A stretch of DNA of 21,109 nt from UBA3941 sp035647175. GTDB taxonomy: Bacteria > Bacillota > Clostridia > Caldicoprobacterales > UBA3941. How positions within the stretch are numbered: the stretch's first letter is position 1; every line of letters begins with the position of its first letter. Below the pieces are notes generated by a model that searched no databases, had not been told where the DNA came from, and saw only the letters and a program-made list of their open reading frames with translations. The stretch covers positions 1 to 21,109 of the forward strand of contig DASRNX010000247.1 in NCBI GenBank assembly GCA_035647175.1. The letters run 5' to 3'. This document shows, piece by piece, positions 1-7,483 of the stretch. The translations under genes and the position numbers were made by a program.

Positions 1-44
1 GAATTTGGGCTAATAGCCGAAAAGAATTTGAAAATAACATAATT

Positions 45-218
45 GCAGTTTAGAGGCGCATCTTTTATAAGTAAGTTACCTGAGAATGCGGAATTCTTGG
101 AAGGAGCCCAAAGGAGAAGATGCCGAAAGGTATAAGACACCGCATTTTATATCTTGGTCCCCGGATTAACAGTCCCCGGATTGTCACTGAGCCCGTGTTT
201 GGTGGAGAGCTAACTGTT
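45..218 (+). promoter_or_regulatory. Lysine riboswitch (L-box) aptamer
   Basis: A long structured leader precedes the lysine-pathway genes asd and dapB. It contains the L-box signatures in order: AGAGGCGC at 52-59, AAGTA at 70-74, GCCGAAAGG at 121-129, and a terminal TTGTCACTGAG block from 181. GCATCTT (59-65) pairs with AAGATGC (116-122) to form P2. GCAGTTTAG (45-53) can close P1 with CTAACTG (210-216). L-box RNAs bind L-lysine and repress lysine-synthesis genes, which matches the genes downstream. The call rests on recalled consensus, not on a covariance search. Confidence 0.9.
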
Positions 219-256
219 TTCGAAATGTTTGCTGAGATAGCATTGACAAAATATAC

Positions 257-326
257 GAAAGCGGCTGGTGATGCATCAGCCGCTTTCCATTTGGGAGCAA
301 TACATCCTCCAGCCGGTTGTTTTTTT
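257..326 (+). terminator. Expression platform of the lysine riboswitch: terminator and competing hairpin
   Basis: Two mutually exclusive hairpins follow the aptamer. One is a perfect 11-bp stem, GAAAGCGGCTG (257-267) with CAGCCGCTTTC (277-287), with no T-run after it. The other pairs CGGCTGG-GATG (262-273) with CATC-CCAGCCG (303-315) and runs directly into TTGTTTTTTT (317-326), as an intrinsic terminator should. Both use the GGCTG segment. Which form lysine favours cannot be read from the sequence alone, but premature termination before asd is the expected outcome with ligand. Confidence 0.7.
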
Positions 327-354
327 GAGAATGTCTGTTTTAAAATATTATAAG
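325..354 (+). promoter_or_regulatory. Possible secondary promoter downstream of the riboswitch terminator
   Basis: TTGAGA (325-330) and TATAAG (349-354), 18 bp apart, each match the sigma-A consensus at five of six positions. The -35 overlaps the end of the terminator T-tract. If used, transcription would start near 361, just ahead of the asd ribosome binding site, and would escape lysine control. The region is AT-rich, so a chance match is quite possible. Confidence 0.3.
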
Positions 355-379
355 TATAATTATTCTGAGGAGGCAAATC

Positions 380-1390
380 ATGAAAAAGTTTAATCTTGCC
401 ATAGTCGGTGTTACAGGTATGGTGGGCCAGAAGTTTCTGGAGGTACTACAAGAGCGAGACCTGCCGGTTGATAAGTATTTTATGTTCGCATCAGCCCGTT
501 CTGCAGGTAAAACCGTCTCGCTTATGGGTAATGAATATACCATAGAGGAGCTTACACCCTCTTGTTTTGATGATAAGGAAATTGATATTGCGCTGTTTTC
601 GGCAGGGGGCAATATTAGCAAGACCTACGCCCCCATAGCCGCAGAAAAAGGCATAGTGGTTATAGACAACAGCAGCGCTTGGAGGATGGAGAAGGATGTC
701 CCCCTGGTGGTTCCCGAAGTGAACCCCGAAGAGGTCTTAAATCATAAGGGTATTATCGCCAATCCAAACTGCTCTACCATCCAGGCTGTAGTAGCCCTAA
801 AACCCCTCCATGATCGCTACGGCATTGAAAGGATCATTTATTCCACTTATCAATCCGTTTCGGGGGCTGGGGTTGAAGGATACGATGACCTTAAAAACGG
901 CATAGAGGGAAAAGAGCCCAGAAAATTCCCTCATCCGATCTTCGATAACTGCATCCCCCACATAGATTCTTTTTTGGATAACGGATATACCAAAGAGGAA
1001 ATGAAGATGATCGAAGAGACCAAAAAGATCCTAAAAGATGATAGCCTAAAGATTACCGCTACGACGGTAAGGGTGCCGGTCTATAACAGCCATAGCGAAT
1101 CTATAAACGTAGAGCTCAAGAAGGATTTTGAACTGGATGAATTGAAGGATGTACTATCCATGGCTCCCGGGATAGAGGTTATGGACGATCCTAAAAACAA
1201 TGTTTATCCCATGCCTGCCAATTCAAACGGTAAGGATCAGGTCTTTATAGGCAGGATCCGGAGGGATGAGAGTCTGGACCATGGAGTTAATTTGTGGGTT
1301 GTCGCAGATAATATCAGAAAAGGGGCCGCTACCAATACGGTTCAGATTGCTGAAAAATTAATGGAATATTGGAGTAATAACGACCTTTAA
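380..1390 (+). CDS. asd: Aspartate-semialdehyde dehydrogenase
   Basis: Reduces L-aspartyl-4-phosphate to aspartate 4-semialdehyde with NADPH in the cytoplasm, the second step from aspartate to lysine/diaminopimelate, threonine and methionine. The 336-residue product has the usual family length. It has an N-terminal nucleotide-binding loop GVTGMVG (residues 10-16), the catalytic cysteine in NPNCSTIQ (Cys131) and the base/substrate region RVPVYNSHSE with His238. GAGGAGG lies 7 nt before the ATG. It is the first gene after the lysine riboswitch and is followed 29 nt later by dapB, so the two form one lysine-controlled unit. There is no dapA or aspartokinase beside it. Nothing in the protein looks degenerate. 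Confidence 0.97.
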   Translation: MKKFNLAIVGVTGMVGQKFLEVLQERDLPVDKYFMFASARSAGKTVSLMGNEYTIEELTPSCFDDKEIDIALFSAGGNISKTYAPIAAEKGIVVIDNSSAWRMEKDVPLVVPEVNPEEVLNHKGIIANPNCSTIQAVVALKPLHDRYGIERIIYSTYQSVSGAGVEGYDDLKNGIEGKEPRKFPHPIFDNCIPHIDSFLDNGYTKEEMKMIEETKKILKDDSLKITATTVRVPVYNSHSESINVELKKDFELDELKDVLSMAPGIEVMDDPKNNVYPMPANSNGKDQVFIGRIRRDESLDHGVNLWVVADNIRKGAATNTVQIAEKLMEYWSNNDL

Positions 1391-1419
1391 ATTATACGCG
1401 GATAGGAGTGTCCTTGCAT

Positions 1420-2640
1420 ATGATAAACGTAATCATCAACGGATGTAACGGCAAAATGGGTCAGGTGATTGCTGCTATGGCAGCTGCCCAATCCGATATA
1501 AGAATTGTTGCTGGTGTAGACAGATACCCGGATTCCTTTCATAATCCGTTCCCTGTCTATCCTTCCTTTGACGAATGTCCGGTGGAATGCGATGTTGTTG
1601 TAGATTTTTCATTGCCCCAAGCCTTACCTTCCCTGCTAAAATGGGGTTTAAACAAAAAATGTGCTCTGGTTATTGCCACCACCGGTTTTAATGAAAGGGA
1701 GCAGCAGACCATAGAGGAATATAGCAAAGAGATCCCCATCTTTCAGGCCGCTAATATGTCCATAGGAATTAACCTAATGTATCAATTGATCCAGCAGGCT
1801 GCCCAGGTTCTTGGGGACTCCTACGATATTGAAATTATAGAAAAACACCATAATGAAAAGGTTGATGCTCCCAGCGGAACTGCCTATGCACTGGCCAATG
1901 CCATTAACGAGGTGTTTTTAAATTCCAAGCACTATATCTATGGAAGACATACCAAAAACGATATGAGATCACCCTCTGATATGGGTATCCATGCCATCCG
2001 CGGCGGCACCCTAGTAGGCCAGCATGCGGTCATGTTCGCAGGAGAAGACGAGGTAATCGAAATTGAACATACCGCATACTCCAAGCAGATATTCGCTGTG
2101 GGGGCTCTTAGGGCAGCCAAGTATATGGCCCATAAAGGTCCCGGACTGTATAATATGAAGAATGTACTGGACGAAAGAAGTCCGGTTACCAGCATCACCA
2201 CCCAGTCCGATATTATCTTGGTATCCATACGAAATGCGCCTGCCAGACTTAACACCATTGCCAATATATTCAAAGAGTTTGCAGGGGAAAATGAATATTT
2301 GGAGCTGATCAGTCAAATTTCACCTGCAGACAGGATGACCAATATAACCTTTGCGCTTTCTGCAAAGGATCTTGAGAAAGCGGAGGCGTTCTGTCACAAC
2401 CTAGCCGCCAAGGATAAGGATCTGGTAATCAAGATGGATACCAATATCATAAAGATAACCATAGAAGGCCTGGGCCTTGAACAGCAACCCCGGGTGGCTG
2501 CCACCGTCTTCGAATTAATCAACAGCCATAATATCCCCATCAAGGCTTCGGTTACTTCCAACCTCAAGATCGACTGCTTCATAGACAAGATCTACGAAAA
2601 GCTGACCATGGACACCCTAATCGAAGGTTTCGGTCTCTGA
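1420..2640 (+). CDS. dapB: 4-Hydroxy-tetrahydrodipicolinate reductase fused to tandem ACT domains
   Basis: The N-terminal part (residues 1 to about 250) is a complete DapB, the NAD(P)H-dependent reductase of the diaminopimelate/lysine pathway. It shows the Rossmann loop NGCNGKMG (7-14), VVDFS (60-64), ATTGF, and the active-site block EKHHNEKVDAPSGT with His143, Lys147 and the SGT substrate loop. DapB normally stops after the LYNMKNVL segment (about 244-250). Here the frame continues for about 150 residues. These look like the paired ACT domains at the C-terminus of aspartokinase: ACT-1 about 257-325 (ITTQSDIILVSI, ISQIS) and ACT-2 about 335-404 (IIKITIEGLGL, PRVAATVFEL, VTSNLKI). Such modules bind amino acids, often lysine, so feedback control of DapB is inferred. 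I chose the ATG at 1420, which has GGAG 11 nt upstream and gives the usual DapB N-terminus; a TTG at 1414 or GTG at 1408 is possible. Confidence 0.95.
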   Translation: MINVIINGCNGKMGQVIAAMAAAQSDIRIVAGVDRYPDSFHNPFPVYPSFDECPVECDVVVDFSLPQALPSLLKWGLNKKCALVIATTGFNEREQQTIEEYSKEIPIFQAANMSIGINLMYQLIQQAAQVLGDSYDIEIIEKHHNEKVDAPSGTAYALANAINEVFLNSKHYIYGRHTKNDMRSPSDMGIHAIRGGTLVGQHAVMFAGEDEVIEIEHTAYSKQIFAVGALRAAKYMAHKGPGLYNMKNVLDERSPVTSITTQSDIILVSIRNAPARLNTIANIFKEFAGENEYLELISQISPADRMTNITFALSAKDLEKAEAFCHNLAAKDKDLVIKMDTNIIKITIEGLGLEQQPRVAATVFELINSHNIPIKASVTSNLKIDCFIDKIYEKLTMDTLIEGFGL

Positions 2641-2709
2641 TAATAAATTCGTTTTTCGCCAGACGATATATTTTTTTAACATATCCTATACCAAATACAG
2701 GCTAAAACT

Positions 2710-2739
2710 AAAGGTCTCTGAAAATATTCAGAGACCTTT
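2710..2739. terminator. Bidirectional rho-independent terminator between dapB and purD
   Basis: A perfect 12-bp stem, AAAGGTCTCTGA (2710-2721) with TCAGAGACCTTT (2728-2739), has a 6-nt loop and a T-rich 3' side on both strands (TTTTATAG on +, TTTAGTTTTAG on -). It sits between convergent operons and can end both, asd-dapB directly and the pur operon after about 180 nt. Confidence 0.85.
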
Positions 2740-2768
2740 TATAGATAAACAATAGATAGACTAGATTT

Positions 2769-2876
2769 GTCGGCATGAAAATCGCGGTGGTTCTACACAA
2801 CTTCGCGGTGATAAACTTTTTTAGTTGGAGGTGTTTATCTATATTATATCCCCCTAAAGATATAGGGCATGCCGAC
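2769..2876. repeat. 108-nt inverted-repeat element with internal hairpins, unknown class
   Basis: Perfect 9-nt terminal inverted repeats, GTCGGCATG (2769-2777) and CATGCCGAC (2868-2876), enclose 90 nt. Inside are GATAAAC (2810-2816) with GTTTATC (2833-2839), TATATC (2845-2850) with GATATA (2859-2864), and a direct repeat TCGCGGTG at 2782-2789 and 2803-2810. The whole can fold as a closed multi-branched RNA or as a cruciform. It encodes no plausible protein. It could be a miniature mobile element, a repeated extragenic palindrome, or the 3' UTR structure or small RNA of the pur transcript. I do not recognise it. Confidence 0.55.
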
Positions 2877-2917
2877 TTTAATTCTATTCGCATCCGGATA
2901 ATATACCATGGATAGGT

Positions 2918-4180
2918 CTACTTTATACCGATATCCCTGCGGTAATGCATATCCTTAAATTTGATTAAATCCACGCTTTTATAAGCCTTTTGAATTGCCT
3001 TGTCTAAATCGCCCGCTACTGATGTTATCCCTAAAACCCGGCCCCCATGGGTAAAATATTGATCCCTATCCCCGCGGGTTCCCGCATGGAACACCATAAC
3101 CCCTTCGCGATCATCCAGGTTTTGCAGTCCATGGATGGGATAGCCCTTATCATAGGAACCGGGATAGCCGCCGGATGCCATCACTACACATGCTGCGGCG
3201 TTGTCCTCCCACTCAATATCAATTTCATCAAGCCTCTCGTCCACCACGGCCAGAAGGATGTCCAACAGATCCGTCCTCAGCCTGGGCAGAACAACCTGGG
3301 TCTCCGGGTCACCGAACCTTGCATTGTATTCTAAGAGCTTCGGACCGTCCTCAGTCAGAATCAACCCCAAAAACAGGACCCCTTTAAAGGGACGCCCTTC
3401 CTCGTTCATCGCGTCTATAGTGGGCTGGAGCATCGTGGTCTCAACTATATGGGCAATTTCAGGGGTATATACCCTGCTGGGGGAAAATGCGCCCATGCCC
3501 CCGGTGTTTGGCCCCTCGTCCTTATCAAATGCTCTTTTATGGTCCTGGGAGCTGACCATGGGTACGGTGGTGTGCCCATCGCTGAAAGCTAACAGGGAGA
3601 CCTCCTGTCCCATCAAAAACTCTTCTATTACAACTTGATTTCCGGCACCACCAAAAACTTTTTCTATCATTATTTCACGAATAGCATCACGGGCCTCATC
3701 AAAATGTTCGGCGATGATAACCCCTTTCCCCAGGGCCAGGCCATCAGCCTTTACCACCAAAGGAAATTCGGATTCTCTTATATAATCCAAGGCTTCATTG
3801 TAACATGAGAATACCCTATATTCCCCCGTGGGAATATCATACTTTTTCATAAGGTCCTTGGCAAATACCTTGCTGCTCTCAATTATGGCCGCATTCTTAT
3901 TAGGGCCAAAGGCCTTAATCCCGGCTTCAGCCATAGCGTCCACCATACCAAGGGCCAGGGGATCGTCAGGAGTTACAACTACCAGATCGATGGACTGATC
4001 CCTCGCGAACTGTACCATACTTTCTATATCCGTAGCTTCTATATCTATGCAGCGGGCTATTCCCCCTATCCCGCCGTTGCCGGGAGCGCAATATAAATCC
4101 GAAATCCTGGGACTTTGGCTGAGCTTCCATACGATGGCATGCTCCCTTCCTCCCCCTCCTACAACTAAAACCTTCATCAT
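2918..4180 (-). CDS. purD: Phosphoribosylamine--glycine ligase (GAR synthetase)
   Basis: Joins phosphoribosylamine and glycine with ATP to make GAR, the second step of de novo purine synthesis. The 420-residue length is standard. The N-terminal loop VLVVGGGGREHAI is diagnostic. It is followed by an ATP-grasp core with LVVKADGLALGKGVI (about residues 140-154), the block EGPNTGGMGAFSP, and the metal/phosphate segment LLEYNARFGDPETQ. Two ATGs start the frame in tandem (4180 and 4177) behind AAGGAAG. It is the last gene of the operon, 49 nt after purH. The form DDPL, in place of the GPE-PL of proteobacterial PurD, is common in Clostridia as far as I recall. Confidence 0.97.
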   Translation of the reverse strand: MMKVLVVGGGGREHAIVWKLSQSPRISDLYCAPGNGGIGGIARCIDIEATDIESMVQFARDQSIDLVVVTPDDPLALGMVDAMAEAGIKAFGPNKNAAIIESSKVFAKDLMKKYDIPTGEYRVFSCYNEALDYIRESEFPLVVKADGLALGKGVIIAEHFDEARDAIREIMIEKVFGGAGNQVVIEEFLMGQEVSLLAFSDGHTTVPMVSSQDHKRAFDKDEGPNTGGMGAFSPSRVYTPEIAHIVETTMLQPTIDAMNEEGRPFKGVLFLGLILTEDGPKLLEYNARFGDPETQVVLPRLRTDLLDILLAVVDERLDEIDIEWEDNAAACVVMASGGYPGSYDKGYPIHGLQNLDDREGVMVFHAGTRGDRDQYFTHGGRVLGITSVAGDLDKAIQKAYKSVDLIKFKDMHYRRDIGIK

Positions 4181-4229
4181 GTCACTTCCTTATTCTTGCC
4201 TATTATTTCGGTTGCGTGAGATCTCTGCC

Positions 4230-5780
4230 TTAGTGTTTAAAATGCCGCATCCCCGTAAAGACCATGGCAATTCCATGTTTATCGCATTCGTCTATGGAAT
4301 CTTGATCCCTGATCGAACCCCCGGGCTGTATTATAGCAGTGATTCCGGCAGCGGCTGCGGCCTCCACACAATCAGGAAACGGAAAAAATGCGTCGGATGC
4401 AAGGACTGCACCTTTTACGTCGGTGCCGCTTCGTTCTATGGCTTGATTGACCGCCCAAATCCTATTTACCTGCCCAGGACCGATCCCTAAGGATTGGCTG
4501 TCCTTTGCTATGGCGATACCGTTGGATTTGGTGTGCTTGACCAGCTTCCATGCGAAGATAAGGTCCTCCATTTCCTTGGCTGACGGGCTCTTTTTCGTCA
4601 CTATTTCAATATCCGACAGGTCGGGAAGAAGCCTGGTATTTGCTTCCTGGACCAACAATCCGCCGTATACCTTTTTCATATCGTATGTACCCTCAGGTAC
4701 TCCTGCCCTTATATCCTTTAGTTCCAGTATCCTTATATTCTTCTTTTGCTTTAGGATCTCCAAAGCCTTTACGGTATAGGATGGGGCCACGACGATTTCA
4801 ACGAAGATCTTGTTAATGGCTTCGGCCGTCTTTTCGTCCACCCTATCGTTGGCGACGACGATGCCGCCGAAGATGGAAACGGGATCTGCCCTATACGCCT
4901 TATCATAGGCTTCAAAGATGCCTTCGCCGCTGCCCACCCCACAGGGGTTGGCATGCTTGACTGCCACAACCGTGGGCACCTCAAATTCCTTCAGAAGTTC
5001 CAAGGCCCCGTTTGTATCGTTAATATTGTTATAGGAGAGTTCCTTACCGTGAAGCTGCACCGCATTTATTAGGCTTCCCGGCCTCTTTCCTATCTCTTTG
5101 TAAAAGACTGCACCTTGGTGGGGATTTTCACCGTAGCGCATGGATTGTGCCTTCTCAAAGGTCAGGGTCAACAGATTCGGAAACTTTTCTTCGCCGATTT
5201 GTTCCCCTAGATATTTCGCTATAAGTGAATCATAATGAGCCGTATGCTCAAAAACCTTACCGGCTAATCGAAATCTGGTCTTGGATGATATATGATTCTT
5301 TTCCTCAAGTTCGGCTATTATCAAGGCATAGTCCTTCGGGTCCACTATTACCGCCACGTCCTGATAGTTTTTTGCTGCCGCCCTAAGGAGGGTGGGACCT
5401 CCGATATCAATATTTTCTATGGCATCTTTTAGCTCTATCCCCTCCTTTAGGATTGTTTCCTTAAAGGGATAGAGGTTAATCACAACGAAATCAATTGTGT
5501 TGATGCCCAGGTTTCCCAGCTGATCCATGTGATGGGGATTATCCCTTACAGCCAAAATCCCAGCATGGATATTTGGATGGAGGGTTTTTACCCTGCCGTC
5601 TAAGCATTCGGGAAATCCCGTTACATCGCTTATATTGGTGACGGGTATACCTGCTTCGCCTAAGGCCTTTGAAGTACCGCCTGTTGATATTATTTCGATG
5701 CCCATATCGTTTAGTCTCTCTGCAAACTCAACAATTCCCGTTTTATCGGACACGCTGATGACAGCGCGCTTCTTTTTCAT
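4230..5780 (-). CDS. purH: Bifunctional AICAR formyltransferase / IMP cyclohydrolase
   Basis: Catalyses the last two steps to IMP: formylation of AICAR with 10-formyl-THF, then ring closure. The N-terminal MGS-like cyclohydrolase domain (about residues 1-190) shows SVSDKTGIVEFA and STGGTSKAL. The C-terminal transformylase domain carries the catalytic Lys-His pair in VAVKHANPCGVGSG, SIFGGIVVAND, and the closing block SDAFFPFPDC...GITAIIQPGGSIRDQ. I start it at the ATG at 5780 (516 residues, normal for the family), with GGGGGAAG 5 nt upstream. An in-frame TTG at 5795 would overlap that site and is less likely. It lies 49 nt after purN in the pur operon. Confidence 0.97.
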   Translation of the reverse strand: MKKKRAVISVSDKTGIVEFAERLNDMGIEIISTGGTSKALGEAGIPVTNISDVTGFPECLDGRVKTLHPNIHAGILAVRDNPHHMDQLGNLGINTIDFVVINLYPFKETILKEGIELKDAIENIDIGGPTLLRAAAKNYQDVAVIVDPKDYALIIAELEEKNHISSKTRFRLAGKVFEHTAHYDSLIAKYLGEQIGEEKFPNLLTLTFEKAQSMRYGENPHQGAVFYKEIGKRPGSLINAVQLHGKELSYNNINDTNGALELLKEFEVPTVVAVKHANPCGVGSGEGIFEAYDKAYRADPVSIFGGIVVANDRVDEKTAEAINKIFVEIVVAPSYTVKALEILKQKKNIRILELKDIRAGVPEGTYDMKKVYGGLLVQEANTRLLPDLSDIEIVTKKSPSAKEMEDLIFAWKLVKHTKSNGIAIAKDSQSLGIGPGQVNRIWAVNQAIERSGTDVKGAVLASDAFFPFPDCVEAAAAAGITAIIQPGGSIRDQDSIDECDKHGIAMVFTGMRHFKH

Positions 5781-5829
5781 CTTTTCTTCCCCCAATTCTA
5801 CAAAAATCGGAATACTAAATCTTAATCGC

Positions 5830-6453
5830 CTAAGTGTTTTTTATTATAACCCTGCGCCCGTCCACCGAGATTCTATCCTCGGTCAATAACCTAAGGGCTT
5901 TGGGCAGCAGTTGATGCTCTACCTTTAACACCCTTTTCGCTAAGGAATCGGCATCATCCTCCGGCAGAACCTCGACGGGCTGCTGGAGGATTATCGGCCC
6001 CGTATCGGTTCCCTCGTCTACCAGATGAACCGTTGCCCCCGTGACCCTTGCTCCATAATCCAGTACAGCCTGGTGCACCCTTTTGCCATAGTATCCCCTG
6101 CCGCAAAAGGCCGGGATTAAGGACGGGTGGATATTGATAATCCTATTCTTATACCTTTCCACCACTTTCTTAGGGAGGATATTCAGGTATCCCGCCAAGA
6201 CCACCAAATCCACCCTTTTCTCCTCCAGCAGCTCCAAGATGGCCTTGCTGAAGGAATCCGGATCCTTATAATCCCCTTTGGCGACTACGGCATATGGAAT
6301 GCCATGCTCCTTTGCCCTATCCAAACCATAGACACCTTTGCGGCTGGAAATAACGAGGCTTATGCGGGCGGCTATATCCCCATTGTCGATGGCTTCTATA
6401 ATGGTCTGAAGGTTAGATCCCCCTCCAGAAATGAAAACCCCGATGTTCTTCAT
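5830..6453 (-). CDS. purN: Phosphoribosylglycinamide formyltransferase (GAR transformylase)
   Basis: Transfers formyl from 10-formyl-THF to GAR, the third step of purine synthesis. The 207-residue protein has the phosphate loop ISGGGSNLQTII at the N-terminus and the catalytic triad: Asn107 and His109 in IINIHPSLIP, and Asp150 in VDEGTDTGPIILQ. Its ATG overlaps the purM stop codon by one base (TGATG), so the two are translationally coupled. No formate-dependent purT is seen here, consistent with a folate-dependent route. Confidence 0.96.
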   Translation of the reverse strand: MKNIGVFISGGGSNLQTIIEAIDNGDIAARISLVISSRKGVYGLDRAKEHGIPYAVVAKGDYKDPDSFSKAILELLEEKRVDLVVLAGYLNILPKKVVERYKNRIINIHPSLIPAFCGRGYYGKRVHQAVLDYGARVTGATVHLVDEGTDTGPIILQQPVEVLPEDDADSLAKRVLKVEHQLLPKALRLLTEDRISVDGRRVIIKNT

Positions 6454-7478
6454 CAGACAAAGACAACCCCTTCCAGGTCCTTTTTGACCCTTCCTATAAT
6501 ATGGGCAGGATACCCCTCATCTATAAAAAGCTTTACCAAGCCGTCTGAATCCGTCGCCTTGCATGCCACCGCCATACCGATCCCCATGTTGAAGGTATTG
6601 AACATATCCTCCTTACGGATATTACCCCAGCCGCTTATCAGCTCAAATATAGGCTTTACTGGCCATGTTCCTTCCTCTATGACGGCTCCCAGCCCTTTAG
6701 GTAACATCCTTGGAATATTTTCTATAAATCCCCCGCCGGTAATATGGGCTATACCCTTTATGGTATAGCTGCTTAATGCCCTTAATATGGCCTTTACATA
6801 GATCCTGGTAGGTTTTAGAAGCTCTTCCCCAACGGTAATACCAAGGGCTTCGTCGTGATCCTCTAAGCGATACTCTTCCTCTATTACCAATTTTCTAATG
6901 AGGGAGTAACCGTTGCTATGGGTCCCGGATGATTCAAGGCCAATGATCACGTCCCCGTCCTCTATTTGAGAACCGTCTATTATCCTGTCACGATCCGCTA
7001 TTCCTACGGCAAACCCCGCCAAATCATATTCATCTTCCTTGTAGAATCCGGGCATTTCGGCGGTCTCTCCGCCTATTAGGGCGCATCCGGATTCTATGCA
7101 GCCCTCGGCGATCCCTTCGACAACGGCGGCTGCCTTCTCAGGTTCCAGCTTCCCCGTCGCTAAATAGTCCAGGAAAAACATAGGCGCAGCTCCCTGACAG
7201 ACGATATCGTTAACGCACATGGCCACGCAGTCAATGCCTATGGTGTCGTGTTTATCAAGCAGGAAGGCCAGCTGTAATTTTGTACCCACTCCGTCGGTCC
7301 CGGATACCAGAACCGGTTCCTTGATGTTTTTCGTGTCCAGCGCATAAAGGCCTGCAAAACTTCCCACGCCCCCCATGACCTGCGGCGTATGGGTCTTTAG
7401 AATATGCTTCTTCATTAGATCAACAGCCTTATACCCCGACTCTACATCAACACCCGCATCCTTATAAGTCCACCTCAT
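6453..7478 (-). CDS. purM: Phosphoribosylformylglycinamidine cyclo-ligase (AIR synthetase)
   Basis: Closes FGAM to AIR with ATP, the fifth step of purine synthesis. Seen in the sequence: an N-terminal YKDAGVDVESG, the conserved GTDGVGTKLQLA loop, CVNDIVCQGAAPMFFLDY, and the ALIGGETAEMPGFY block. From the ATG at 7478 the protein is 341 residues, as is usual. This start has GGAGGG 9 nt upstream, inside the end of purF, and lies 5 nt after the purF stop. A longer in-frame reading begins at 7529 but would overlap purF and adds residues not normal for PurM. Confidence 0.96.
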   Translation of the reverse strand: MRWTYKDAGVDVESGYKAVDLMKKHILKTHTPQVMGGVGSFAGLYALDTKNIKEPVLVSGTDGVGTKLQLAFLLDKHDTIGIDCVAMCVNDIVCQGAAPMFFLDYLATGKLEPEKAAAVVEGIAEGCIESGCALIGGETAEMPGFYKEDEYDLAGFAVGIADRDRIIDGSQIEDGDVIIGLESSGTHSNGYSLIRKLVIEEEYRLEDHDEALGITVGEELLKPTRIYVKAILRALSSYTIKGIAHITGGGFIENIPRMLPKGLGAVIEEGTWPVKPIFELISGWGNIRKEDMFNTFNMGIGMAVACKATDSDGLVKLFIDEGYPAHIIGRVKKDLEGVVFV

Positions 7479-7483
7479 CGTAC

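Noticed and set aside
243..248. TTGACA inside the riboswitch leader as a promoter -35
   Set aside because: No -10-like hexamer at 16-18 bp downstream.
120..353. Small + strand open frame inside the leader of asd
   Set aside because: It coincides with the lysine riboswitch and its expression platform; the RNA structure explains the sequence.
2785..2805. GGTTCTACACAAC as part of a tRNA T-arm inside the inverted-repeat element
   Set aside because: No acceptor, D-arm or anticodon arm of tRNA geometry could be built around it.
6127..6768. A 213-residue open frame on the + strand across purN/purM
   Set aside because: It lies opposite two clearly conserved genes, has no ribosome binding site of note and no recognisable domain.
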